From CAUZIR01 sp965250195 (GTDB lineage: Bacteria; Chloroflexota; Dehalococcoidia; Lucifugimonadales; UBA2962), in assembly GCA_965250195.1 (NCBI GenBank), contig OZ252295.1:1922001-1986000 (forward strand): a stretch of DNA of 64,000 bases, in the 5' to 3' direction. Positions within the stretch are counted from its first letter, which is position 1, and each line of letters begins with the position of its first letter. The notes beneath the pieces are model-generated. The model was given only the letters and a program-made list of their open reading frames with translations, did not search any database and was not told the origin of the DNA. Positions 7,493-17,791 of this stretch are shown in pieces. A program made the translations under genes and the position numbers.

Positions 7493-8674
7493 TTGACTCT
7501 GGATATCAAAAAAATACGGTCTGAAATTCCCACGGTGGAGAAGATGACCTACCTCAATACCGGGTGGTCCGGGCCGACGCCGACGTATGTTGTCGAGGCC
7601 ATTGAGCAGCGGCTCGAATACGAAAGCTACAACGGGCCGACAACGACGGACGTGCTCGAATCCGGCGCCAGCATCCGCACCCGTGCCAAGGCGGCCGTGG
7701 CCAAGCTGTTCAATGCCACCTCGGAAGAGGTTCTGCTCACGGAGAACACTACTGAGGGCCTGAATGTGGTCATCAATGGCCTCAGGTTCGACCGGGGGGA
7801 CGAGGTGATTGTCTGTGACCTGGAGCACCCTTCGGTGCTGTTGCCCGCCTATAACCTGCGAGCGAATCACGACGTGACGGTGAAGATCGTCTGCCCCAAG
7901 CCGAACGTGACCGCCGAAGAGGTAGCCGACATGTACGGGGCGGCGATGTCAACCCGGACACGATTAGTCTTTTTCAGCCACGTGCAGTACTCGTCCGGCC
8001 TGCGTATGCCGGTGGCGCAGATAGCCGAGCGGGCGCACAAGTTCGGGGCGCAGGTGCTGGTGGACGGCGCTCAAGGTCCGGGTCACATAGCACTGGATAT
8101 GGGCGCGCTGGGGGTGGACTTCTACTCTTCGCCGGGTCAGAAGTGGCTATTGGGGCCGGACCAGACGGGGGCGCTGTTCATCCGGCGCGATTGGGTGCCG
8201 GAGTTGCAGCCGAGCCGCATCGGGTACGCGTTCGCGGAGTCGTGGGACCTGAAGGGCGGCTTCGTGCCAGCCCGGGACGACATCGACAAGTTCATGGTTT
8301 CTACGACATCGATGCCTCTTCGTGCCGGCTACCTGGCGGCAGTGGAACGGGTGCTCGAATTGGGTCCGGGAGAGATCGAGGCTCGCCAACTGTCACTGGC
8401 CGCCCGCCTGAAGACGGCGCTCTCGGGCGCGCCGGGTGTTCGTGTCCTCTCGCCACTGGAAGGGCCGGAGTGCTCCGGCTTGACGACGTTCTCCGTGGAC
8501 GGGGTGGACAACGAGGTGGTGGCGAGCCGCCTGTGGGCGGACGACACCATACTAGTACGGGCGATCAGCCACCCGCAGGCCGTCCGGGCATCGACGTCGT
8601 TCTTCAACACCGAGGACGAAGTGGACGCCCTCGCCGATGCGGTGCGAGGGCTGGCGCCGGGCCAGTCGGGGTAG
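7493..8674 (+). CDS. Class V aminotransferase (cysteine desulfurase / isopenicillin-N epimerase-like)
   Basis: PLP enzyme of fold type I, 393 residues. The PLP aspartate is in VDGAQGPGH (D191) and the Schiff-base lysine is K217 in GQKWLLGP; the N-terminus has NTGWSGPTP. No conserved cysteine loop of NifS/IscS is obvious, so an amino-acid lyase, epimerase or transaminase of the isopenicillin-epimerase group is likelier than an Fe-S cysteine desulfurase. The start is a TTG with GGGAGG six bases upstream (7481-7486). Last gene of the + strand run that begins with the HpaI aldolase. Confidence 0.85.
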   Translation: MTLDIKKIRSEIPTVEKMTYLNTGWSGPTPTYVVEAIEQRLEYESYNGPTTTDVLESGASIRTRAKAAVAKLFNATSEEVLLTENTTEGLNVVINGLRFDRGDEVIVCDLEHPSVLLPAYNLRANHDVTVKIVCPKPNVTAEEVADMYGAAMSTRTRLVFFSHVQYSSGLRMPVAQIAERAHKFGAQVLVDGAQGPGHIALDMGALGVDFYSSPGQKWLLGPDQTGALFIRRDWVPELQPSRIGYAFAESWDLKGGFVPARDDIDKFMVSTTSMPLRAGYLAAVERVLELGPGEIEARQLSLAARLKTALSGAPGVRVLSPLEGPECSGLTTFSVDGVDNEVVASRLWADDTILVRAISHPQAVRASTSFFNTEDEVDALADAVRGLAPGQSG

Positions 8675-8717
8675 CCGGGCCACTCTTGGTGGCCCGGCCA
8701 GAGAGGGTCGCCGCTTG

Positions 8718-8948
8718 CTACGCGTCGGGCAGGGCGTCGAAGCCGGTTACGAACCCCGTGTACCAGCTTCGCTGCTCTTCCTCGGTTAACTCCATCATGC
8801 CGTCGATGGCTGCCTGGTGATCCCCGTCGCCAGCCCGGAGCATCTCCATGACGTGGCGCTTGGAGGCTTCCCCCATCTCTTCCGGCGTTTCTCCCCGGAT
8901 TTCGGCGTCGCATGCACCGCGAAGCTCGTTGCAGGTTGTTTTTTTCAT
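8718..8948 (-). CDS. Small DUF1059-like protein
   Basis: A 76-residue soluble protein with the pattern TCNELRGACDAEIRGETPEEM then a HV..M helix, resembling DUF1059 (two cysteines, then a Glu-rich helix and a histidine). The C-terminal part is an extra acidic helix ending in EEEQRSWYTGF. The function of this family is unknown. It converges on the class V aminotransferase and is divergent from the endonuclease Q gene. Confidence 0.65.
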   Translation of the reverse strand: MKKTTCNELRGACDAEIRGETPEEMGEASKRHVMEMLRAGDGDHQAAIDGMMELTEEEQRSWYTGFVTGFDALPDA

Positions 8949-9007
8949 GCTGGGGTTCTCACTCGTAATTGATCTCGATTAGCTCAGTCCGGCTCGCCCC
9001 AAACAAT

Positions 9008-10222
9008 ATGACATACGTCGCTGACCTGCATGTCCACTCGCGGTTTGCTTATTCGACCTCCCCGGCGCTAGACCTTGATGAGCTAGCGCGTTGGGCACGG
9101 CGCAAGGGGGTCGATTTGCTGGCGTCGGGAGATTTCACGCACCCGTTGTGGCTGGCGGAGATTTCGGAACGCCTTGTCGACCGGGGCGATGGGCTTTTCG
9201 AGTACGAGGGCGTGCTCTTCGCACTGGGGACGGAGATCAACTCCGTTTCGCGGGTGGGCGGCCGGAGCAGGCGCGTCCATTTGCTGTTGTTCGCGCCGTC
9301 GCTCCACGCCGTCGCCCGCATCAACGCGATGCTAGCCAAGCACGGCAGGCTGGATGCGGACGGGCGGCCGACGGTGAAGATTTCGCCACGCGACCTTGCT
9401 CATCGGCTACACGAGATCGATGAAAAAATCTTCATCATCGCCGCCCACCTGTGGACACCGTGGTACGGCGCGTACGGCGCGAAGTCGGGGTTCGATTCGC
9501 TGGAAGAATGTTTTGGAGATGCGCTCGAACTGGTGCCTGCTGTCGAAACGGGCCTCTCGTCGGATCCGGGGATGGCGTGGGAGGTGCCGTCGCTGGACTC
9601 GGTTTCACTTGTCTCGTTCTCGGATGCGCACTCGGCACCGAAGCTGGCACGGGAGGCGACGGTGCTGCCCGGCGAGCCGAGCTACGACGGCCTGTTGGGC
9701 GCACTGCGTGCGCAAAACATCGTCAAAACCCTGGAGTTTCATCCGGCGGAGGGTAAGTACCACCACACAGGGCATCGCAAGTGCGGATACCGGACACCTG
9801 TGGCGAAGGGGGACGGACGCTGCCCGGTGTGCGGACGGCCGCTGACGGTCGGTGTGATGCAGCGGGTGGCCGATCTCGCCACTCGCCGGGTGCGGACCTG
9901 GACGGGCGAGGACGGGCTGACGCACGGAGAGTCGGGTAGGCCACCGTTCAGGCACGTGGTCGGGCTGGCACAGGTGATCTCGGAGGCTGTTGGGGTCGGG
10001 CCGAATTCCAAGCGGGTGCGGTTGCAATATCTTCGTATCGTGGACGAGCTTGGAGGTGAGCTTGCTGTGCTGCTGGAATCGTCGCTGGACGACATAGCCG
10101 CTGTGGGCTCGGCTCGGATTGCCGAAGGGGTGGGCCGCGCGCGGTCTGGCGACATGGCGATCACGCCGGGCTACGACGGACTCTACGGTACGGTGCGGAT
10201 ATGGCCGGTCGATGCCAGGTAG
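9008..10222 (+). CDS. Endonuclease Q-like PHP-domain protein (TIGR00375 family)
   Basis: Polymerase/histidinol-phosphatase (PHP) metal-dependent phosphoesterase. The HxH motif is right at the N-terminus (ADLHVHSRFAYST, H8/H10), with further metal ligands implied in SGDFTHP, AAHLWTPW and SFSDAHS. A zinc-ribbon-like segment (HRKCGY...CPVCGRPL) and a basic C-terminal region follow. This architecture matches EndoQ, which nicks DNA 5' of deaminated bases (uracil, hypoxanthine) and abasic sites; it is best known from Thermococcales and occurs patchily in bacteria. ATG 9008 is chosen because the PHP motif begins there; an in-frame start at 8969 adds no conserved sequence. Confidence 0.8.
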   Translation: MTYVADLHVHSRFAYSTSPALDLDELARWARRKGVDLLASGDFTHPLWLAEISERLVDRGDGLFEYEGVLFALGTEINSVSRVGGRSRRVHLLLFAPSLHAVARINAMLAKHGRLDADGRPTVKISPRDLAHRLHEIDEKIFIIAAHLWTPWYGAYGAKSGFDSLEECFGDALELVPAVETGLSSDPGMAWEVPSLDSVSLVSFSDAHSAPKLAREATVLPGEPSYDGLLGALRAQNIVKTLEFHPAEGKYHHTGHRKCGYRTPVAKGDGRCPVCGRPLTVGVMQRVADLATRRVRTWTGEDGLTHGESGRPPFRHVVGLAQVISEAVGVGPNSKRVRLQYLRIVDELGGELAVLLESSLDDIAAVGSARIAEGVGRARSGDMAITPGYDGLYGTVRIWPVDAR

Positions 10223-10324
10223 AGGGGCGCTCGGAGGCCTTCTCCGCTATAATCGGGCCGCCCTTTGGCGAGGGCACTTCCGGAGACTGGTGAGTGCGAC
10301 CGAGTCGACCCGAGGAGGACAACG

Positions 10325-10906
10325 ATGGCCAAGCAGATCGTCCGGCTGGAGCCGGTCACCAAGGACGACGTAAGCAGGATTCGCGACTGGCTGAGCGATG
10401 ACGAGGTCGCCCAACGCTGGTTCGGCCGCTATTCATACGGCAATCCCGCGCATCTCGGTTATCACCCGGATAGGATCGCGTCCGCGTCGGACGAAGAGTG
10501 GGAGCGCACGTTCAATGACCCTGAGCACCGCATCCTTTCGATTCGCACGGACGTGGGCGAGCATATCGGCGAGGTGCACGTGGCCATTGAGGAGGCGCTG
10601 GGGGACGGGCAGCTATCGATCCTCATCGGCCGCAAGGATCTGTGGCAGCACGGCTATGGCACGGCCGGGGCGGAGGCCGCTCTCGAAGCGTGCTTCAACG
10701 AGTGGGGCCTCTACCGCGTCTGGGTGGATGTGCCCGAGTACAACACCGCAGCACGGACGATGTTTGAGCACCTGGGCTTTGTGCACGAGGGCACGCTACG
10801 TAAGAGCCGACCGCACGAGGGCGCCCGCTTCGACTCGGTGGTGATGGGGATTTTGGCGTCGGAGCACGCCGCACACGAGCACTCGGACGCCGCCCACGTA
10901 GTTTAG
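10325..10906 (+). CDS. GNAT-family N-acetyltransferase (RimJ/RimL-like)
   Basis: A 193-residue acetyltransferase of the Acetyltransf_3/RimJ-RimL type. The acetyl-CoA pyrophosphate loop is DLWQHGYGTAGAEAAL near residues 104-119, followed by RVWVDVPEYNTAARTMFEHLGFVHEGTLR, typical of motif B. ATG 10325 has GAGGAGGA upstream; the longer in-frame start at 10265 lacks a good site. The substrate (ribosomal protein, amino acid, antibiotic or polyamine) cannot be inferred. The histidine-rich C-terminal tail is unconserved in appearance. Confidence 0.85.
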   Translation: MAKQIVRLEPVTKDDVSRIRDWLSDDEVAQRWFGRYSYGNPAHLGYHPDRIASASDEEWERTFNDPEHRILSIRTDVGEHIGEVHVAIEEALGDGQLSILIGRKDLWQHGYGTAGAEAALEACFNEWGLYRVWVDVPEYNTAARTMFEHLGFVHEGTLRKSRPHEGARFDSVVMGILASEHAAHEHSDAAHVV

Positions 10907-10947
10907 CTGGCTAGGAGTCGCGGTGGTCCCCGGCGGCCTCGTATCGT

Positions 10948-11073
10948 TGCCTCCGCTTGTGCGTCGGTCAGCATCAGGCGCAGGTCTAACTGCCTCCGCT
11001 TGCGCGTCGGTCAGCATCAGGCGCAGGTCTAGCTGCCTCCGCCCACGCGTCGGTCAGCATTTCGCGTCTTAGC
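10948..11073. repeat. Three tandem 43-bp units at a gene 3' end
   Basis: Units at 10948-10990, 10991-11033 and 11034-11073 (the last diverged and three bases short). Each begins tgcctccgc and contains gcgtcggtcagcat. The third unit runs into the last codons and TAA of the minus-strand gene ending at 11069, so the array looks like repeated duplication of that gene edge. It accounts for most of the 10907-11068 gap. Confidence 0.8.
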
Positions 11074-12298
11074 TGTCGCGCTCCCTGAGCGCGGCAAGGC
11101 GGGTGGTCAGGAGTGACCGCCTTTTGCGGTAGTCTTCTTCGCCGATTTCCCCCTCTCGGCGGTCTTCGTCCAGGTCGGCAACCATGACCAGGATCGACTC
11201 GCGCTCGCCTAACAGGTCGTCGCCAGTGTCGGCTGCCAATCTGGCCGTCCCGGCACGCCGGTTGCGCCACAACGCGAATGCGGCGGCGGCAACGACGATG
11301 ACGGCCAACGCGACGGGGGCGGCAAGCTCCCAGCGCACTGTTTTTAGGCGATTTACGAACCGGTCGCCAAACCCGGCCACCGGCAGGTCAGTCAGCGTAA
11401 AGTGCAGTTCATGGTTTTTCGGCACGCCCTCGACCTCGAGCACGTTGTAGGGCTGATCGCCGATGTCGACGACACCGGGGGCCCCAATGGACGGGTCCAT
11501 GAGACCGGCCAGGGTCTGGGGGATGACCACTCGCAACAGGTCCGCACCGTAGCGCAGGTTCCGCACTACCTCTTCGGTCGAGCCGGAGTACTCGATCTGG
11601 TAGGAGAACAGCACCTCGTGGGCGCCGGGCGGCACACTGGCGGAGACGCCGAAACCACGATCTACCTGGAACACGTCGGCGGCGATGAGAGACGTGTCTA
11701 CCTGCAGGTTGACGGCGCCGTCGGGCAGGCCGAAACGGATGATCTGCATCGGCTCGGGTCCGGGGACATAAGCGAGGTCGGTGTCGTTGACGAGGCGCAC
11801 GATCTCAAGCACGGACAGGGTCTGGGTGGCGGGGTCGATGACGCTGATTAGCACGGACACCAGTTCGGCCCGTAGCACTTCGTCGGAGTGGATGGGCTCG
11901 TATATGGTCAACTCGATTCCCGCGGGATCGCCCTGTGACAGGTCGAGATTCACGCCGTAGAGCGCGCCCCGGTAGACGACGGATACGCCGTACGCGGTAT
12001 CGGCGTCGTATGTGATGCCGGTAAAAGCGAATTCACCGTCCGGCCCGACGACGGCTCCGTCCTCGCCCAACTCCAGGCCGGTGTTGTGGTGGAACACGAC
12101 GGCCAGTCCATCGACCCCGCCGCCGTCTGCAGTGCCGTTAATGACGCGACCCGACACGGTGACGGAGCCGGACGGCTCCTGCGCCAGCGCGGTGGGGAAG
12201 GCGATGAGGACAATCGCCACGGCTACGAATAGGGCGAGGGCTCCGCTCACTGGGTTCACTCTATGGGCTCTTCGGCAATCAATCGTTGCCGTCGTCAT
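11069..12298 (-). CDS. Secreted, membrane-anchored beta-sandwich protein of the cytochrome c maturation block
   Basis: Not a recognised family. About 409 residues: an N-terminal export signal (ALALFVAVAIVLIAFPTALA), a carboxypeptidase-regulatory-like segment (GSVTVSGRVINGTADGGG), two or three further extracytoplasmic beta-rich regions, a C-terminal membrane helix (VALAVIVVAAAAFALW) and a charged cytoplasmic tail with a coiled-coil look. It is last in the ccmH-ccmF-ccmI-like run and overlaps the preceding gene by about 20 bases, suggesting coupling and a role in haem handling or redox assembly (inference). Start uncertain: ATG 12298, GTG 12322 or GTG 12259. The residues before the signal (CRRAHRVNPVSG) are encoded by repeat copy VI. 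Confidence 0.7.
   Translation of the reverse strand: MTTATIDCRRAHRVNPVSGALALFVAVAIVLIAFPTALAQEPSGSVTVSGRVINGTADGGGVDGLAVVFHHNTGLELGEDGAVVGPDGEFAFTGITYDADTAYGVSVVYRGALYGVNLDLSQGDPAGIELTIYEPIHSDEVLRAELVSVLISVIDPATQTLSVLEIVRLVNDTDLAYVPGPEPMQIIRFGLPDGAVNLQVDTSLIAADVFQVDRGFGVSASVPPGAHEVLFSYQIEYSGSTEEVVRNLRYGADLLRVVIPQTLAGLMDPSIGAPGVVDIGDQPYNVLEVEGVPKNHELHFTLTDLPVAGFGDRFVNRLKTVRWELAAPVALAVIVVAAAAFALWRNRRAGTARLAADTGDDLLGERESILVMVADLDEDRREGEIGEEDYRKRRSLLTTRLAALRERDS
12240..12287 (-). repeat. Interspersed repeat, partial copy VI
   Basis: Read on the minus strand: ttgccgaagagcccatagagtgaaccc followed by gtgagcggagc in sequence. It matches the 3' half of module B and module C of copy V (12683-12746) and falls in the 5' end of the secreted protein gene, upstream of its signal peptide. 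Confidence 0.7.
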
Positions 12299-12653
12299 TG
12301 CTGGGCACCGGCCCAAGGGCACGCTCCCTGGCTGCAGCGACTTCGGCTGTCATGCGGTCGAGGAGGTCTTGCTCTTGTTGCTCTTCCAGGTCCATTGTCT
12401 TCATGACCAGCGCGGCCTCGGTGGTGTACTGGCCCTTTAGCCAGTCGTAGTCGTCTTCACTGAGGTTGCCGATGGACAGTTCCAACTCGGCCGCTTTCAG
12501 GCCTGCCAATGCGCTCTCCCATCGGCGGGATAGCTCGGCCGAGACGCTGGACTCGTCCACCAGGAACTCGTCCGCACCCGTGCGCCGCACGAGCGGGTAG
12601 AGCACGACGGCGGCGGGAATCAGCGCCAGCAGTATTGCTATGAGAACTAACAA
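12279..12653 (-). CDS. Short CcmI-like membrane protein
   Basis: A 124-residue protein with one N-terminal membrane helix (LVLIAILLALIPAAVVLYPLV) and a helical cytoplasmic or periplasmic remainder (SRRWESALAGLKAAELELSIGNLSEDDYDWLKGQYTTEAALVM). The helix-plus-LSEDDY pattern resembles the N-terminus of CcmI/CycH, which present apocytochrome c to the haem lyase, but the TPR domain of CcmI is absent. Start TTG 12653. It sits directly downstream of ccmF and overlaps the next gene, so a cytochrome c maturation role is inferred from context. Confidence 0.65.
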   Translation of the reverse strand: MLVLIAILLALIPAAVVLYPLVRRTGADEFLVDESSVSAELSRRWESALAGLKAAELELSIGNLSEDDYDWLKGQYTTEAALVMKTMDLEEQQEQDLLDRMTAEVAAARERALGPVPSNDDGND

Positions 12654-12682
12654 GGCCCAAGAAGTCTAACGACTAATCGCCT

Positions 12683-12790
12683 TCTATTGCCAAGCGATGA
12701 GGCCAAGAGCCGAAGAGCCCATAGAGTGAGCCCCGCGAGCGGAAAGCTGATGAGGCCAAGAGCCGAAGAGCCCCGCGAGCCGAGAGCCCG
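12683..12790 (+). repeat. Interspersed repeat, copy V (two tandem B/C units)
   Basis: Unit 1 (12686-12746) has aagcgatgaggcc-aag-agccgaagagccc, then atagagtgagccccgcgagcgg in sequence. Unit 2 (12747-12788) repeats gatgaggcc-aag-agccgaagagcc with a shortened tail. It fills the 140-base gap between ccmF and the ccmI-like gene, on the strand opposite to both genes. Confidence 0.8.
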
Positions 12791-12793
12791 CCG

Positions 12794-14772
<1,979 letters not shown>

Positions 14773-14776
<4 letters not shown>

Positions 14777-15303
14777 GTGTGCTCTCCGTTGCCCAGAGCC
14801 TGTTCGATGCGCTCGGCGTAGGTTTCGTACTCTTCGTCGGTCAAATCGATGTCGTCCAGTATCTCCCCGGACTCACGGCCGCTTCGCATGGCACGCAAGG
14901 CGAGAAACAGGACGCCGATGGCCCCGACGACGCCGACGGGCGGCAACACCCAGATGATGAGGTTGAAACCCCGCGCCGGGGGCGCCAGTAGCACGCTGTC
15001 GCCGTAGGACTCGACGAAATGGTCTTTGATCTGCTGCTCGGTCCAACCCTGTTGCAACCGGTCGTAGACGATGCCGCGCATGCTCACTGCAAGAAGGTTC
15101 TGTGACTGGTCGATGCTTTCGCCCGGGCAGACAGGGCACATGACGGCCTGGTTGATCTCGTAGGCCCGGCGCTCCAGGTCGGTCAGGCCGTCGTCACGCG
15201 AGCAGGCGGCCAATGCTACGGCCGCCAGTACGGCGACCAGGGCGACTAGGCAAACTGCGCCGATGCGCTTAGGACGGTTTGCTGAAATATTCGAAGAATT
15301 CAT
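14773..15303 (-). CDS. ccmH: Cytochrome c maturation protein CcmH (CcmL-type thiol oxidoreductase)
   Basis: About 176 residues from ATG 15303: a lipoprotein-type signal peptide ending LAAC (Cys34), a CPVC redox pair (Cys56/Cys59) in VMCPVCPGESIDQSQN equivalent to the LRCxxC motif, the helical RGIVYDRLQQGWTEQQIKDHFVESYGD segment, and a membrane helix (FNLIIWVLPPVGVVGAIGVLFLAL). CcmH reduces apocytochrome cysteines for haem ligation. The shorter start is chosen because residues before it do not look like a signal sequence. First gene of the ccm run and divergent from the MEMO gene, with a 16-base palindrome between them. Confidence 0.88.
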
Positions 15304-15314
15304 TCCCATAACCG

Positions 15315-15330
15315 GGTACTCTAGAGTACC
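15315..15330. promoter_or_regulatory. 16-bp perfect palindrome between divergent ccmH and MEMO genes
   Basis: GGTACTCTAGAGTACC is a perfect dyad located 12 bases upstream of the ccmH ATG and about 22 bases upstream of the MEMO GTG. Placement between divergent genes suggests an operator for a dimeric regulator; no regulator is identified here. Confidence 0.5.
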
Positions 15331-15352
15331 ATGAGAAGAGGTGGGAGGCGCG

Positions 15353-16657
15353 GTGGGCTCACGTAAACAGAGGTTCCACAATGCCGGATTTCGAGTAACT
15401 GATTTGCCAATTATCGACGCTCCTTACGAACACCCGAAGCTACGCTCGTTGGATGCGAAGTGGATCGAGCACGAGGGCCGCAATTTGCTGTACCTGCGAG
15501 ACCCGCTGTCGTTGTCGGACGACAATGTGCTGGTGCCGCAGCCGCTGGTGCCGCTGCTGGCGATGTGCGACGGGTCGAGAGATCTCACGGCATTGCGGGC
15601 CAAGTTTACTCAGCACACCGGAGTCACGTTAGAGGACGGGCAGTTTTTCGCTCTGTTCGAGAGGCTCGATTCAGCGTTGCTGTTGGACAACGAAACGTAC
15701 CGAAACGCGATGACCGACGCGCTGACCGCTTACCGAGGCGCATCGCAACGGCCGGCGTCCCACTCGGGAGTGGTGTACCCGGAGGACGCCGACGGACTGC
15801 GCGGGATGATCGCCGATTTTTGTGACGCGGCGCCAATGTCGGCACCGGGAGGCTCCGGCCGATTGGTCGGCATGCTCAGCCCGCATATCGACTTCGCACG
15901 AGGGGGAGAGACTTACGCGGCCCTCTGGCAGACGGCATCACGGGATCTCGAAGGCATTGAACGAGTGATCGTGCTGGGGACGGACCACTCGGGCGGTCCC
16001 GGTGCGGTGACGCTGACGCGCCAGAGCTACGCGACACCGCTGGGCACTCTCAGCACCGACCTGGACGTGGTCGAGAAGCTCCAGGCGGCAATCGGCGAGG
16101 AACATGCGTACGCGGAAGAGTTACACCACGGTAGCGAGCACTCGGTGGAGCTGGCGACGGTGTGGATGCACGGCTTCATGGAGGCCAGCCCCCCCGTGCT
16201 GGTACCGGTGCTGTGTGGCTCGTTTGCGCAGTTCGTGGGGGACGGGACCCGGCCGGAGACCGACGGCCGTATAAACGCCGTGATCGAAGCACTCGCTCAG
16301 GCCGCTGCCGAGCAGCCGAGCCTGGTCATCGCTGCCGGGGACCTGGCGCATGTTGGCCCTGTGTTCGGTGACGCTACGCCGATCGCGCCCGCCGCCCGGC
16401 ACTCGCTTGGGTTGCACGACGACGAGTCTCTGGCGGCGATCTGCGAGGGGGACGCGCACGGCTTCCTGGACTTTTCAGTCAAGGAAAGCGACAGGCGCCG
16501 TATCTGCGGGCTGTCGCCGATCTACCTGATGCTGGAGGTGCTTCGGAGGGCTCACGGCAAGCCTGCCAGGGGCATTTCGATGGGGTACGACCAGTGCCCG
16601 GCCGACGACGACGGTGGTTCGCTGGTGTCGATAGCGGGGGCGCTGCTGTACGTCTAG
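15353..16657 (+). CDS. amrB: MEMO1-family protein (AmmeMemoRadiSam system protein B) with N-terminal extension
   Basis: The C-terminal 290 residues are a Memo domain related to class III extradiol dioxygenases: SPHIDFARGG, LGTDHSGG and HGSEHSVELATVW supply the metal-pocket histidines. The equivalent of the human Memo DFCHWG motif reads GDLAHVG, so the active-site cysteine is absent. The N-terminal ~110 residues form a separate small domain with LVPQPLVPLLAMCDGSRDLTALRA, like the PqqD/winged-helix-type extension on other bacterial Memo proteins. Neither AMMECR1 nor the radical SAM partner is adjacent. GTG 15353 has GGAGG at 15344-15348; an in-frame GTG at 15341 would overlap it. The function is unresolved in the literature. 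Confidence 0.82.
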   Translation: MGSRKQRFHNAGFRVTDLPIIDAPYEHPKLRSLDAKWIEHEGRNLLYLRDPLSLSDDNVLVPQPLVPLLAMCDGSRDLTALRAKFTQHTGVTLEDGQFFALFERLDSALLLDNETYRNAMTDALTAYRGASQRPASHSGVVYPEDADGLRGMIADFCDAAPMSAPGGSGRLVGMLSPHIDFARGGETYAALWQTASRDLEGIERVIVLGTDHSGGPGAVTLTRQSYATPLGTLSTDLDVVEKLQAAIGEEHAYAEELHHGSEHSVELATVWMHGFMEASPPVLVPVLCGSFAQFVGDGTRPETDGRINAVIEALAQAAAEQPSLVIAAGDLAHVGPVFGDATPIAPAARHSLGLHDDESLAAICEGDAHGFLDFSVKESDRRRICGLSPIYLMLEVLRRAHGKPARGISMGYDQCPADDDGGSLVSIAGALLYV

Positions 16658-17652
16658 CCGGTTAGGGCGTTCAGGCGCTCGGCGTTGCAGTGGGCTTCGA
16701 GAAGCTCGACCATGCGGGCCAGCTTGTCGGGGTGGTCGAAGCGGGCTGATTCGATAACCGTACTGAGGTTGTCCATGGTGGTCAGGGTGTCCTGATCGAC
16801 GACGAGTAACGCCGTGCCCTCTTCTCCGGCCTCGTACGCGACGTACTCGATTGGCTCGACGCCCTTTGTCAGCACGAGCACTTTGGTGGGAGTGGTCAGC
16901 GCGGACATGGCCAGATCGGGACGGTCGCCCCGGATGATTACGGCCTTGTCTGCGCGGGTGCCGAAGTAGAGTTCTCCGTCGTCCAACATCCAGCCGCCGA
17001 GGAGGAAGTGTTCCACGAGGGCGTCTTTTTGGCCCTCTTCGCCGCTGACGAATCGGCCGTCGAGATGCTCGGCGAGCTTGCGCACTGTGACGCCGAGCAA
17101 CCGCCGGTCCTCGGGGATGACGGCGAGCACCGGGACGCCCGCATCCTCAATAGCAGCCGCAAGTGCGTCGGCCTCGGTGCCTGCGTAAGCGCTACGGCAG
17201 TTCAAAACCACACCGGCGAGGTTTTTCGAAAAGGGCTCGGTGCGGGCCGTCACGTCAGAGACGGTCATGCCACGGGTGTGACGCACCACCGCGACGACCT
17301 TCGCCTTGATCGCTTCGGCCAGCGCGGCCGAGTTTTCGGCGGAAAGGTTCGAGGAGCCCTCTACCAAGGCCAGGTCGGCCTTGCCGGCCCTGATGGCCCG
17401 GGCCGTGTCCTGCATGGATTTCTTGGTTAGCCCCTTGGCCGGGATCGCCAGCTCCAACTGGGTTTCGCTGGCGCCCCCTAAAAGGCTGGCGAAGACGGCC
17501 GCGTCGGAGTCGGGGCCGATCTCGTCTTCCCCTCCAAACGGTTTTATGGCGATCGCGGTACCGCCGGAGGCGATGACGCGGCTCGCGAGGGCTGCGGCGA
17601 CGGCCGTCTTGCCCTCGCCACGCTCGGCTGAAACGACCAGTAGGTTACTCAT
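16654..17652 (-). CDS. BioD-like ATPase with DRTGG domain (phosphotransacetylase N-terminal-like, COG0857)
   Basis: A 332-residue protein: an N-terminal P-loop NTPase of dethiobiotin-synthetase type (SAERGEGKTAVAAAL, K15) and a C-terminal DRTGG domain (about 200-310), the arrangement found at the N-terminus of large phosphotransacetylases but here standing alone without the acetyltransferase domain. Such stand-alone proteins may be regulatory nucleotide sensors; the role is unknown. It converges on the MEMO gene with a four-base overlap. Its ATG lies in the first unit of a tandem array. Confidence 0.75.
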   Translation of the reverse strand: MSNLLVVSAERGEGKTAVAAALASRVIASGGTAIAIKPFGGEDEIGPDSDAAVFASLLGGASETQLELAIPAKGLTKKSMQDTARAIRAGKADLALVEGSSNLSAENSAALAEAIKAKVVAVVRHTRGMTVSDVTARTEPFSKNLAGVVLNCRSAYAGTEADALAAAIEDAGVPVLAVIPEDRRLLGVTVRKLAEHLDGRFVSGEEGQKDALVEHFLLGGWMLDDGELYFGTRADKAVIIRGDRPDLAMSALTTPTKVLVLTKGVEPIEYVAYEAGEEGTALLVVDQDTLTTMDNLSTVIESARFDHPDKLARMVELLEAHCNAERLNALTG

Positions 17653-17751
17653 ACGCGCCGCAGTATTGTTGGAGACGGGTTGCTCATGCGGTCCGCAGTA
17701 TAGCTGGAGACGGGCTGCTCATACGCTCCGCAGTATAGCGGGTGACGGGGG
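17648..17751. repeat. Three tandem 35-bp units at a gene 5' end
   Basis: Units begin at 17648, 17683 and 17718, each with the pattern ctcatNcgNNccgcagtat then a ggagacggg-like end. The first contains the start codon of the DRTGG gene on the minus strand, and cat recurs in each unit, so the array duplicates the start codon and leader. It occupies most of the gap to the divergent SDR gene. Confidence 0.75.
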
Positions 17752-17791
17752 CTGGTAACATCGCCGGAATCTAGTAATTGGGGTACGAGTT

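Noticed and set aside
12745..12790. Possible hammerhead ribozyme (CTGATGA, small GGC/GCC stem, GAA)
   Set aside because: Only this copy has CTGATGA; others read GCGATGA. No A after GAA, no closing stem III and no NUH cleavage site, so the resemblance is coincidental.
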